The notes under the pieces: model-generated
What the model was told of the DNA's origin: nothing
Databases searched by the model: none
The model's input: only the letters and a program-made list of their open reading frames with translations
Assembly (NCBI RefSeq): GCF_900590885.1
Contig: NZ_UUON01000033.1
Coordinates: 248,001-312,000 of the forward strand
Source: Pseudomonas viridiflava
Lineage (GTDB): Bacteria; Pseudomonadota; Gammaproteobacteria; Pseudomonadales; Pseudomonadaceae
DNA: 64,000 nt
Direction of reading: 5' to 3'
Position numbers and translations under genes: made by a program
Shown: one piece after another, positions 46,015 to 53,472 of the stretch
Layout: the number at the start of each line of letters is the position of its first letter
How positions within the stretch are numbered: the stretch's first letter is position 1

Positions 46015-46785
46015 GTGGCCCTCATACGTTTTGGTCTGGCGTTTGCTCTATTGTTCTCGGCGGATACTGTTGCCGCCGCCGACCCACCGCGACGCGAAAT
46101 CCGTTTCGCCGTTGCGGCGCAATTCCCTCCCTTCCAGAGCCGCGACCCGCAAGGGCAGTTGGTCGGCCTGCATATCGAGCTGGGTAACGCCCTGTGTCAG
46201 CAGTTGAACGTGCGCTGTACCTGGGTCGACCAGGTGCTGGTGGAAGACTTTGCCGCCCTTGAAGCCCGGCAATTCGACGCGATCATGGGCATGGCCCCCA
46301 CCTCTGAACGGCGGCGCAGGGTCAACTTCACGGACCACCTTTACCCCTTCACCACCCGTCTGGTCGCACGCAGCGCCTCTGGCCTGCTGCCGACCGCGCA
46401 GTCGCTCAAGGGCAAGCGCGTTGGCGTATTGCTGGGCAGCAATCGCGAAGCCTTTGCCCGCGCGCAATGGGCGCCTGCCGGCGTGGTCATCAAGGCGTTC
46501 TGGCTTAACGATGAACTGGTCCGCAGCCTGGTGGCCGGCGATATCGACGCCACCCTGCAAGGCCCTGTGGAAATCCGCCGAGCTTTGCTCGACACCGTCC
46601 ACGGCGAGGGCTTTGCCTTTCTGGGCCCGGTACTGTCTGCCGAACTGTTGGGCGACGGCGCCGCGATTGCCCTGCGCAAGCCCGATACGGCACTGCGCAA
46701 CGACCTCAACCAGGCGCTGGCCGCGTTGATGCGCAGCGGTGAGTACCATCGGATCCTGGCGCCGTATCGCCTGCAAGCGCAGTGA
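46015..46785 (+). CDS. Periplasmic solute-binding protein (SBP_bac_3, amino-acid type)
   Basis: 256 residues from GTG 46015 with AGGA about 8 bases upstream. Signal peptide to about residue 21 (DTVAA|ADPP). One family-3 binding domain: EIRFAVAAQFPPFQSRDPQGQLVGLHIELGNALC at the start of the fold and LKGKRVGVLLGSNREAFARAQW at the hinge. Arg and Asp residues that hold the amino-acid ligand backbone are in the usual places (SERRRRVNFT, IDATLQ). No permease or ATPase gene is near, so it serves a transporter encoded elsewhere or has a signalling role. It is a paralog of the next gene. Confidence 0.88.
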   Translation: MALIRFGLAFALLFSADTVAAADPPRREIRFAVAAQFPPFQSRDPQGQLVGLHIELGNALCQQLNVRCTWVDQVLVEDFAALEARQFDAIMGMAPTSERRRRVNFTDHLYPFTTRLVARSASGLLPTAQSLKGKRVGVLLGSNREAFARAQWAPAGVVIKAFWLNDELVRSLVAGDIDATLQGPVEIRRALLDTVHGEGFAFLGPVLSAELLGDGAAIALRKPDTALRNDLNQALAALMRSGEYHRILAPYRLQAQ

Positions 46786-47014
46786 TGGCTAATTAATTGC
46801 GCTGGAGCTCGGGGTATGTGCCGCGCTGGACCAGGAGTTCTGGGGGCGGCGGTAAGGCCCAAAACCGTCTACGCTGATTTTGGGAGCAATCCTACGAAAC
46901 AAACAGGCGAGTCGTAGTTGAGGACCGGTCAGTGCTTGTTAGAACGTCTGGTGCGTTCGGGCTGTGAGTGATGCTGCCCGCATGCTTCACACAACTTTGG
47001 CACAGGACAGGTTT

Positions 47015-48178
47015 ATGACTACGACAAGACGGCTGTTGGCGCTGGCGACATTCTCTGTGATTTTATTCGCCGGAACGGGCTGCGCTATTGTGCCCCAGCC
47101 CGAGAACCCCTGGCGCGAGATAAGCTTCGGGGTCGAGGCGGATGTCCCCCCCTTTGAATACCGCAATGCGCAAGGCGATCTCGTGGGGTTGGATATCGAG
47201 TTGGGCAACGCCCTGTGTGCCGAGCTTAACGCGCGGTGCGTATGGGTCGATCAGCCGTATGCGACCAACATCGCCGCGCTGCAGGCCGGGCGTTTCGACG
47301 CAATCATGCCCATGACCGCCACACCGGCGCGGCGTGAAACCGTCGACTTCACCCAGGACCTCTATGCCCTGCAAAGCAAGCTGGTTGCCCCACGGGGAGC
47401 CAATCTGCTGCCGAACCCACAATCGCTCAAGGGCAAACGTGTCGGCGTACTCGCGGGCACCAGCCGCGAGGCCTTTGCCAAGGCACGCTGGGCCCCTCAA
47501 GGGGTGACGGTGCGCAGCTTCGGCCTCAATACCGAGTTGATCCGCAGCTTGCAGGCAGGGGAAATCGACGCCACCTTGCAAAACACCATCGAAATCAGCG
47601 AAGCCTTGTTGAACACACCTCAGGGGGTGGCGTTTGCCTTCGCCGGGCCGGCGATTGTCGATGAAATGCTCGGCGGCGGCGTGGCGATTGCGACGCGCAA
47701 GACCAACCCCGCCTTGACCGCCGCGTTGAACAAGGCCCTGCAGCGCTTGAAAGACAACGGCAAGTACGCGGCGATCACCGAGCCTTACCTGGGCGCCGCC
47801 TCGCCCAAACCGGCCAAGATGATTTACACACCGGCCGAGGCGGGTTTGCCGTTTTCTGAAACCGTGCAAGTCGGCCAGACCCTCTACATCTCGGGCTTGT
47901 TGGGCCTGGATGCCAACGGCGACCTGGTGCCCGGTGGCATTCGCGGCGAAACCACGCAGGTCTTCAAGACCCTGCGTGACATTCTCCAGGCACGCGGTAT
48001 CGGCATGGACCGGGTGGCCAAATGCATGGTGATCCTGGCCGACCTCAAGGACTTTGCCGCGATGAACCAGGTGTATGCCAGTGCTTTCCGGGCGGACCGC
48101 CTGCCGACCCGAACCACCATCGGCGCCAAGTTGCTGGCCAATGCGCGCATTGAAGTCGAGTGCATGGCCAGCCTTTGA
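47015..48178 (+). CDS. Periplasmic binding protein fused to a RidA/YjgF domain
   Basis: 387 residues from ATG 47015, with AGGACAGG upstream; an in-frame start at 46964 is less likely. Exported: signal to about residue 26 (Cys in TGCAI, but Gly at -3 makes a lipobox poor). Residues about 30-262 are an SBP_bac_3 domain closely similar to the upstream gene (LKGKRVGVLAGTSREAFAKARWAP). Residues about 268-387 are a Rid-family domain (MIYTPAEAGLPFSETVQVGQ, LYISGLLGLDANGDLVPGG, PTRTTIGAKLL, IEVECMA). The Rid catalytic-site Arg is kept (Arg366), as is the Glu pair (380/382). Rid proteins deaminate reactive enamine/imine intermediates in the cytoplasm; an exported one tied to an amino-acid binding fold is unusual. 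Confidence 0.88.
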   Translation: MTTTRRLLALATFSVILFAGTGCAIVPQPENPWREISFGVEADVPPFEYRNAQGDLVGLDIELGNALCAELNARCVWVDQPYATNIAALQAGRFDAIMPMTATPARRETVDFTQDLYALQSKLVAPRGANLLPNPQSLKGKRVGVLAGTSREAFAKARWAPQGVTVRSFGLNTELIRSLQAGEIDATLQNTIEISEALLNTPQGVAFAFAGPAIVDEMLGGGVAIATRKTNPALTAALNKALQRLKDNGKYAAITEPYLGAASPKPAKMIYTPAEAGLPFSETVQVGQTLYISGLLGLDANGDLVPGGIRGETTQVFKTLRDILQARGIGMDRVAKCMVILADLKDFAAMNQVYASAFRADRLPTRTTIGAKLLANARIEVECMASL

Positions 48179-48188
48179 GCCTGCGCGC

Positions 48189-48932
48189 CTAAGCGGCCCG
48201 CAGGGAGATGAACGCGTAGTTGGCCGGGACCTCGGTGGCAATCTGCGCGCCGGCGTCCAGCAGCTGTTCGGCGATGTCCATGCCGGACACATGGAACACC
48301 CATTCATTGGCCACGGACGGCTGACCCACCGCCAACTCGATGGCCTGGGCAAACGCGCCCATGTCCGGCAGGTAGGCGGTAAACCCGTCGCCCTTGAGCG
48401 CCGTGGTGCGGATCCCGAGCAGGGCGCACACCGCCTCTTTGGTCTGCACATCGTCACGGTCGGCCTGGCGCGATTGGCGGATCAGCTGCGCCAACTCCTG
48501 GTCCACCAACTCGCCACCGACGATCAGAGCCGGCCCCTGTTCCCAGGATTCCGGCGGGCAATCCTTGGCGGCGGGGTTGAGCGGAATGTGCGGGTTGATC
48601 TCCATCGGATAGATCCGGCACACCAACGGGCGGCGCTCATAGATGCGGCACAGGTTGTCTTCGTCAAGATTCCGGCAGCGCCCGGCGTTGTAGGCGGCAA
48701 AGGTGATGGCTACGAATGCCTCGGTGTTGCCGCTGGGCACCACCACTGAACGCCGCTCGGCGTGTTCACGTTGCTGCTGGGGCAGGCCCAGCCCGTTGCC
48801 GAGGAAACCTTCCACCAGAACGATGACGTTACCGCCGTCTGCGGCCCACATGCGGGCCTCTGCGAGGGTCAGGGGGACGTGATGGTCGGTGCAGCATTTG
48901 CCACAACCGACGCAGGAAAAATGGGTGTTCAT
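48189..48932 (-). CDS. YkgJ-family cysteine-cluster protein
   Basis: 247 residues from ATG 48932 (MNTHFSCVGCGKCCTDHH); a GTG at 48947 would add five. The CxxCGKCC motif at about 7-14 joins with later Cys (GRCRNL, DNLCRIYERRPLVCRIYP) as in the CxxCxxxxxx putative metal/Fe-S cluster family. The C-terminal half is helical with no known motif. Function not established; a metal-binding or zinc-finger-like role is usually proposed. Convergent with the RidA fusion gene, 10 bases apart. Confidence 0.85.
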   Translation of the reverse strand: MNTHFSCVGCGKCCTDHHVPLTLAEARMWAADGGNVIVLVEGFLGNGLGLPQQQREHAERRSVVVPSGNTEAFVAITFAAYNAGRCRNLDEDNLCRIYERRPLVCRIYPMEINPHIPLNPAAKDCPPESWEQGPALIVGGELVDQELAQLIRQSRQADRDDVQTKEAVCALLGIRTTALKGDGFTAYLPDMGAFAQAIELAVGQPSVANEWVFHVSGMDIAEQLLDAGAQIATEVPANYAFISLRAA

Positions 48933-49041
48933 GGGCGGATCTGTCACCAGGCAAGGTCAGAGGGCACGCAGGAACGGTGACGGGTTTTTACCTCTTTCCA
49001 CCATTCAGGCTCTCTGGAAGCAAGTTATGCGCCAGTGCCTG

Positions 49042-49524
49042 TCAGTCTTCGGCGACCACATCGCGAAGCACAAAGACCATGCCGGCACTTTCATACAGCT
49101 GCCGGGCGCGCAGGTTGCTCTCGCGCACCTTGAGGTCGACATAGGGCTCGCCGCGCTGCTTGAACGCATGGAAGGTATGCAGCAGCAACGCGCGGCCCAG
49201 CCCCTGGCCCTGGGCGCAAGGGTGGATAGACAGGTTCTTGATGAACGCGCTGGTCCAGCATTGCGCCACGCCGAGAATGCCCTCGGCGTTGCTGGCCACC
49301 AGGCACAGGGTGGGGTCGAACTCGGCGTCGGTGATGAACTGGTGCTGCCAGGCCTGCAGATTGGGCACGCGGCCGCCGCCCTGGTCCTGGGTCATGCGCA
49401 ATGTCGCGTGAATCGCCGGGGCGAGGTCCTCACGGTAATGATCCAGCACAGTCCCTGCCGGCCATTGTGGCGCGGGCAGGCTGGCGGTGAGGTTGCGGCG
49501 CAGCAGTTGGTAATACTCTGTCAC
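49042..49524 (-). CDS. GNAT-family N-acetyltransferase
   Basis: 160 residues from a GTG at 49524 (a TTG at 49527 is equally possible). Acetyl-CoA loop QGQGLGRALL (about 106-115), preceded by IKNLSIHP and followed by LYESAGMVFVLRD, the usual GNAT order. Substrate unknown. It begins 4 bases from the cheV stop, so it may be cotranscribed with cheV. Confidence 0.88.
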   Translation of the reverse strand: MTEYYQLLRRNLTASLPAPQWPAGTVLDHYREDLAPAIHATLRMTQDQGGGRVPNLQAWQHQFITDAEFDPTLCLVASNAEGILGVAQCWTSAFIKNLSIHPCAQGQGLGRALLLHTFHAFKQRGEPYVDLKVRESNLRARQLYESAGMVFVLRDVVAED

Positions 49525-49527
49525 CAA

Positions 49528-50430
49528 TTACAGACCCTTTTGCGCCACGGTCTGGGCGGCCACCACCAGGCACTTGGTCAGCTCCGGGGAGGAGAACTTA
49601 GTCAGCACCGCGTCGGCACCGGCCAGGCGCGCTTTTTCGCTGTTCATCGCACTGTCCAGAGAGGTGTGCAACAACACGTAAAGCTGCTGGAAATCCGGGG
49701 TTTCGCGCAGGGTGCGGGTGAGGGCATAGCCGTCCATTTCCGACATCTCGATGTCGGACACCACCACGTTGATCTGCTCGACCGTGCCTTGCAGCTCCAG
49801 CAGCACATCAATGGCTTCCTTGGCACTGCGCGCGGTGTGGCACGTGAGGCCGAGGTTACGCAGAGTGTGCACCGACTGCTGCAGGGCCACCTGGCTGTCG
49901 TCCACCACCAGAATCCGTGCGTTGCCCAGCACCTCGGCCTCTTCCATGGTCAGGTCGGTGGGCGCCGCTTCAATCGGCGCCGGCGCGATGCCGTGGATGA
50001 CTTTTTCGATGTCCAGCACCTGCACCAGGCCGCCTTCGACCTGGGTGACCCCGGTGATGAAGGCGCGGTTGCCGCCGGAGCCGTAAGGCGGCGGGCGGAT
50101 ATCGGTGGTCAGGCAGTGCACGATCTTGCTCACCGCCTGCACGTGCAGGCCCTGCTTGGAGCGGCTCACGTCGGTGACGATCAGGCAGCCGCCGTCCGGG
50201 TCGGCCAAGGGCATTTCGCCCAGGGCACGGCTGAGGTCGATCACCGCCAGCGAGTTACCGCGCAGGGTAGCGATGCCTTTGACGTGGGGGTGCGACTCCG
50301 GCAGCTTGGTCAGCGGCGGGCAGGGGATGATTTCGCTGACTTTCAGCAGGTTGATCGCCATCAGCTTGCCGCTGCGCAAGGTAAAGAGCAGAAGCGAGAG
50401 TGAGTCTGCGCGGGCTTTGGTGGTGGACAT
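49528..50430 (-). CDS. cheV: Chemotaxis coupling protein CheV
   Basis: 300 residues. N-terminal CheW domain (about 10-155: LLLFTLRSGKLMAINLLKVSEII, VKGIATLRGNSLAVIDL) and C-terminal receiver domain (about 172-295) with acceptor Asp in VVSDIEMSEMDG and Lys in LTKFSSPE. CheV links receptors to CheA and is tuned by phosphorylation. It stands away from the main che cluster. AGAAGG lies 5 bases before the ATG. Confidence 0.93.
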   Translation of the reverse strand: MSTTKARADSLSLLLFTLRSGKLMAINLLKVSEIIPCPPLTKLPESHPHVKGIATLRGNSLAVIDLSRALGEMPLADPDGGCLIVTDVSRSKQGLHVQAVSKIVHCLTTDIRPPPYGSGGNRAFITGVTQVEGGLVQVLDIEKVIHGIAPAPIEAAPTDLTMEEAEVLGNARILVVDDSQVALQQSVHTLRNLGLTCHTARSAKEAIDVLLELQGTVEQINVVVSDIEMSEMDGYALTRTLRETPDFQQLYVLLHTSLDSAMNSEKARLAGADAVLTKFSSPELTKCLVVAAQTVAQKGL

Positions 50431-50521
50431 AAAAACCTTCTGTGAATCAGGGATGACGATCTATAGAGGGTTATCGACTTGGCGGGTCCAGGCTTTAACC
50501 GGATTTTGTGTCGGGATGGTT

Positions 50522-50554
50522 CAATGTGGGAGGGGAGCAAGCCCCCTCCCTCAC
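50522..50554. repeat. REP palindrome (imperfect)
   Basis: ATGTGGGAGGGGAGC-AA-GCCCCCTCCCTCAC between cheV and the reductase gene. Same family as at 2021 and 35836, with a few mismatches in the stem. Confidence 0.78.
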
Positions 50555-50563
50555 GAGCAATGA

Positions 50564-51538
50564 TCAGCCTTTCCACACCTGCGGGTTCACCAGGTCCTGC
50601 GGACGCTGGCCGAGCAAGGCGCTGCGCAGGTTGTCCAGGGCACGGTTGGCCATGGCTTCGCGGGTTTCATTCGTCGCCGAGCCGATATGCGGCAGGGTCA
50701 CCGCGTTGCTCAGTTGGAACAGCGGCGACTCGGCCAGCGGCTCCTGCTCGTACACATCCAACCCGGCGCCACGGATCTGCTGGGTTTGCAGAGCGTGGAT
50801 CAACGCCGGTTCGTCGACCACCGGGCCACGGGAAATATTGATCAGGATTGCGCTGGGCTTCATCAGCCCCAGTTCGCGGGTGCTGATCAGGTGGCGGGTC
50901 TTGTCGCTGAGCGGCACTACCAGGCAGACGAAATCCGCCTCGGCCAGCAGTTGGTCCAGGCTGCGGAACTGTGCGCCGAGTTCTTGCTCAAGCTCGGCCT
51001 TGCGGCTGTTGCCGTTGTACAGAATCGGCATGTTGAAACCCAGGCGTCCACGCCGGGCCACGGCCGCGCCGATGTTGCCCATGCCGACGATGCCCAGGGT
51101 TTTGCCGTGCACGTCGCAGCCGAACAATGGTGCGCCGACGCTGGCTTTCCACTGGCCGGCCTTGGTCCAGGCGTCGAGTTCGGCGACGCGGCGTGCGCTG
51201 CTCATGAGCAGGGCGAAGGCCAGGTCGGCGGTGCTTTCGGTGAGGACGTCGGGGGTGTTGGTGAGCATGATGCCGCGCTCGTTGAAGTACGGTACGTCGT
51301 AGTTGTCGTAGCCGACCGAGACGCTTGATACGACTTCGAGCTTGGTTGCGCCGTGCAATTGTTCGCGACCGAGTTTGCGGCCTACGCCGATGAGGCCGTG
51401 GGCGTGGGGCAGGGCTTCGTTGAATTGCGCGTTGATGTCACCCAGTTTGGGGTTGGGGGCGATGACGTCGAAGTCCTGTTGCAGGCGTTCGATCATTGGC
51501 GGGGTGACGCGGCTGAAGGCTAGGACGGTCTTTTTCAT
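50564..51538 (-). CDS. ghrB: 2-hydroxyacid dehydrogenase (GhrB-like glyoxylate/2-ketogluconate reductase)
   Basis: 324 residues from the ATG at 51538 (MKKTVLAFSRV); the frame runs further up but without family similarity. NAD(P)-binding GIVGMGNIGAAVARR (about 149-163); catalytic Arg in INISRGPVVDE, Glu in YEQEPL and His in LPHIGSATNET. It closely resembles E. coli GhrB, which reduces glyoxylate, hydroxypyruvate and 2-ketogluconate. In a species that makes 2-ketogluconate in the periplasm, the last role fits well (inference). The dehydrogenase operon at 9-12.5 kb may feed related substrates. Confidence 0.86.
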   Translation of the reverse strand: MKKTVLAFSRVTPPMIERLQQDFDVIAPNPKLGDINAQFNEALPHAHGLIGVGRKLGREQLHGATKLEVVSSVSVGYDNYDVPYFNERGIMLTNTPDVLTESTADLAFALLMSSARRVAELDAWTKAGQWKASVGAPLFGCDVHGKTLGIVGMGNIGAAVARRGRLGFNMPILYNGNSRKAELEQELGAQFRSLDQLLAEADFVCLVVPLSDKTRHLISTRELGLMKPSAILINISRGPVVDEPALIHALQTQQIRGAGLDVYEQEPLAESPLFQLSNAVTLPHIGSATNETREAMANRALDNLRSALLGQRPQDLVNPQVWKG

Positions 51539-51656
51539 GGGCTGCGGGCTCGGCGACTGCTTGTTGTTGGGGATGGTAAGCACGCTAACATTCTTGGGTT
51601 TGGTTGTCAGGGTGGGGGCGGAGTACATATCCATTTCTGCGGTAACGGCGGCTTAG

Positions 51657-51756
51657 GGTTCCGCTCTTACAGCGGGTCACTTTTGGAAGGACCCAAAAGT
51701 AACCAAAAGGTCCTCGCCCCCACCACTCGGTGCCTCGCCTAGGCTCGGCATGCCCG
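51657..51756 (+). repeat. Left arm of a long inverted repeat
   Basis: Pairs with 52183-52284 in inverse orientation. Shared blocks include GCGGGTCACTTT, AAAGTAACCAAA, CTCGG-GCCTCGC-TAGGCTCGG and TGCCCG. I judge the identity at roughly three quarters by eye. Confidence 0.75.
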
Positions 51757-51761
51757 TAATC

Positions 51762-51855
51762 CGACAGTGATGTGGGGGGCCGCCGCCACGCGCCATCCAT
51801 GGCGCGGGGCGGCTAAACCGGCATCCCTGCCGGTTTACCCCCCACATCCCTGTCG
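51762..51855. repeat. Cloverleaf-like palindromic element 1
   Basis: Outer stem 51762-51779 with 51838-51855 (18 bp, one mismatch). Inside are two hairpins back to back: 51780-51813 (CGCGCCAT-CC-ATGGCGCG core) and a perfect 10-bp stem TAAACCGGCA-TCCC-TGCCGGTTTA at 51814-51837. All bases are used, with no unpaired junction bases. Confidence 0.8.
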
Positions 51856-52080
51856 AATTCCGGCCATCGTGGTTGACGGGGCGATTTCAGATCAAAATCA
51901 CAAGCAAAGCAGATCAAAAGCAGAGCACGGCGGCCTAAGAGCCGACCTGAGTGGTTAGATCAAAAGCGCCGTTGCTCTGTTTTTGATTTGGCCCTTACAT
52001 CCTTTTCGCTGACGAAGTCAGCGCTCTTTTGATCTGCGCTTTTGATCGTGATCTTAGGCGCCCCGTTAAACACGCTGGCC

Positions 52081-52183
52081 GAACGCAGGCTTGAATCCGT
52101 GGGTAACCCGGCAGGACGCCGGGTTAGCCGCACTGGGCCAAGGATGGCCCATTGCGGCGGCCCACGGATTCAAGCCTGCGTTC
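52081..52183. repeat. Cloverleaf-like palindromic element 2
   Basis: Outer stem 52081-52103 with 52161-52183 (23 bp, perfect). Inside are two hairpins: TAACCCGGC-AGGAC-GCCGGGTTA at 52104-52126 (perfect) and 52127-52158 (14 bp with one mismatch, loop AGGA). Same plan as element 1 with different sequence. Confidence 0.82.
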
Positions 52184-52284
52184 GGGCACACCGAGCCTAA
52201 GCGAGGTGCCGAGTGTTGGGGCAAGAGCCCTTTGGTTACTTTGGGGCTCTTTTCCAAAGTGACCCGCCGTAAGGGCGGAACCGT
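52183..52284 (-). repeat. Right arm of the long inverted repeat
   Basis: Inverse partner of 51657-51756. It ends 38 bases before the LysR stop. Confidence 0.75.
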
Positions 52285-52321
52285 ACTCAGCCATCACCCA
52301 ACCAACGGATATGCCCCCAAT

Positions 52322-53290
52322 CTAGTTGGCCAACCGCGCCCCACTAAGACTCCCACTCAATTCGTAAGCCACCAACTCCGCCTGATGCGCCGCCAAAATC
52401 TCCGGCAACGACCCGCGCAAATACTCCACCCACGTCTTGATCTTCGCATCCAGATACTGCCGCGACGGGTAGATGGCGTACAGATTCAGCTCCTGCGAAC
52501 GATAGTTGGGCATCACCCGCACCAACGTCCCATTACGCAACCCCTCAATCGCCGCATATACCGGCAACAACCCCACCCCCATCCCGCTGGTGATCGCCGT
52601 CTTCATCGCATCCGCCGAATTCACCAGAAACGGCGACGTATTGATCGCCACACTTTCCTGCCCCTCAGGCCCATTGAACGTCCACTTGTCCAACTGAATC
52701 ACCGGGCTCACCAAGCGCAGACACGCATGGTTGAGCAAATCCTGGGGCCGTTGCGCGCACCCCTTGGCCTTGACGTAATCCGGCGACGCACACGCGATGC
52801 TGTAAGTGATGCCCAAGCGCTGCGACACAAACCCCGAATCCGGCAGTTCGCTGGCCAGCACGATGGACACGTCGTAGCCCTCGTCGAGCAGGTCCGGCAC
52901 GCGGTTGGCCAGGGTCAGGTCGAAGGTCACGTCCGGGTGGGTGCGGCGGTAGCGCGCAATCGCATCGATGACGAAATGCTGGCCGATGCCGGTCATGGTG
53001 TGCACTTTCAGCTGCCCGGCGGGGCGGGCATGGGCGTCGCTGGCTTCGGCCTCGGCTTCTTCGACGTACGCCAGGATCTGCTCACAGCGCAGCAGGTAGC
53101 GTTTACCCGCCTCGGTGAGCGCGATGCGGCGGGTGGTGCGGTTGAGCAAGCGGGTTTGCAGATGGGCCTCCAGGTTGGAGACCGCGCGCGAGACGTTGGC
53201 GGTGGTGGTGTCCAGTTGCACGGCGGCGGCGGTGAAGCTGCCGGCTTCGGCCACGCAACTGAAGGCGCGCATGTTTTGCAAAGTGTCCAT
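52322..53290 (-). CDS. LysR-family transcriptional regulator
   Basis: 322 residues. N-terminal winged helix (MRAFSCVAEAGSFTAAAVQL ... SNLEAHLQTRLLNRTTR, about 7-55) and a C-terminal periplasmic-binding-fold effector domain (about 90-295). Divergent from the efflux operon that starts at 53473, the classic LysR layout, and comparable to AaeR beside aaeXAB in E. coli. It probably activates that operon on binding an aromatic acid (inference). Confidence 0.93.
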   Translation of the reverse strand: MDTLQNMRAFSCVAEAGSFTAAAVQLDTTTANVSRAVSNLEAHLQTRLLNRTTRRIALTEAGKRYLLRCEQILAYVEEAEAEASDAHARPAGQLKVHTMTGIGQHFVIDAIARYRRTHPDVTFDLTLANRVPDLLDEGYDVSIVLASELPDSGFVSQRLGITYSIACASPDYVKAKGCAQRPQDLLNHACLRLVSPVIQLDKWTFNGPEGQESVAINTSPFLVNSADAMKTAITSGMGVGLLPVYAAIEGLRNGTLVRVMPNYRSQELNLYAIYPSRQYLDAKIKTWVEYLRGSLPEILAAHQAELVAYELSGSLSGARLAN

Positions 53291-53472
53291 GGAGTGTTCT
53301 CAGGGGAGATAACAAATTGTGACAGAAAGTTACGCCGTCCAGTGATCCCTACCAACGGATTATCGCTTGAACGGTAACAAAGATTCACAGGAATGCCAGC
53401 TTATCGCCCTTCATGCCGCCGCCTAGAATTGCGCCACCTACCGTGCATCACCCCCACAGGAATTCGCTTGCC

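Larger units (their letters stand above)
51539..52321. other. 783-bp non-coding region built of nested inverted repeats
   Basis: No credible gene. From outside in, it holds two inverted arms of about 100 bp (51657-51756 and 52183-52284), two cloverleaf-like folds (51762-51855 and 52081-52183), and a central part with inverted copies of a GATCAAAAGC motif (near 51891, 51911, 51959 on plus; 52027, 52040 on minus) plus a CGCTGAC-GAA-GTCAGCG hairpin at about 52008. No transposase remnant is visible. Confidence 0.8.

Noticed and set aside
47015..48178. The binding-protein/RidA protein as a lipoprotein
   Set aside because: A cysteine follows the signal (TGC), but the -3 residue is Gly and not Leu/Val/Ile, so the lipobox is poor. 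Simple export remains the safer reading.
51657..52284. An insertion sequence or miniature transposon with known ends
   Set aside because: The inverted arms are long and only partly matched, no target duplication could be seen by eye, and no transposase is present, so it is reported as an unclassified repeat instead.
52091..53377. A 428-codon plus-strand frame across the palindromic block and the LysR gene
   Set aside because: It joins non-coding repeats with an antisense shadow of the regulator; no domain.
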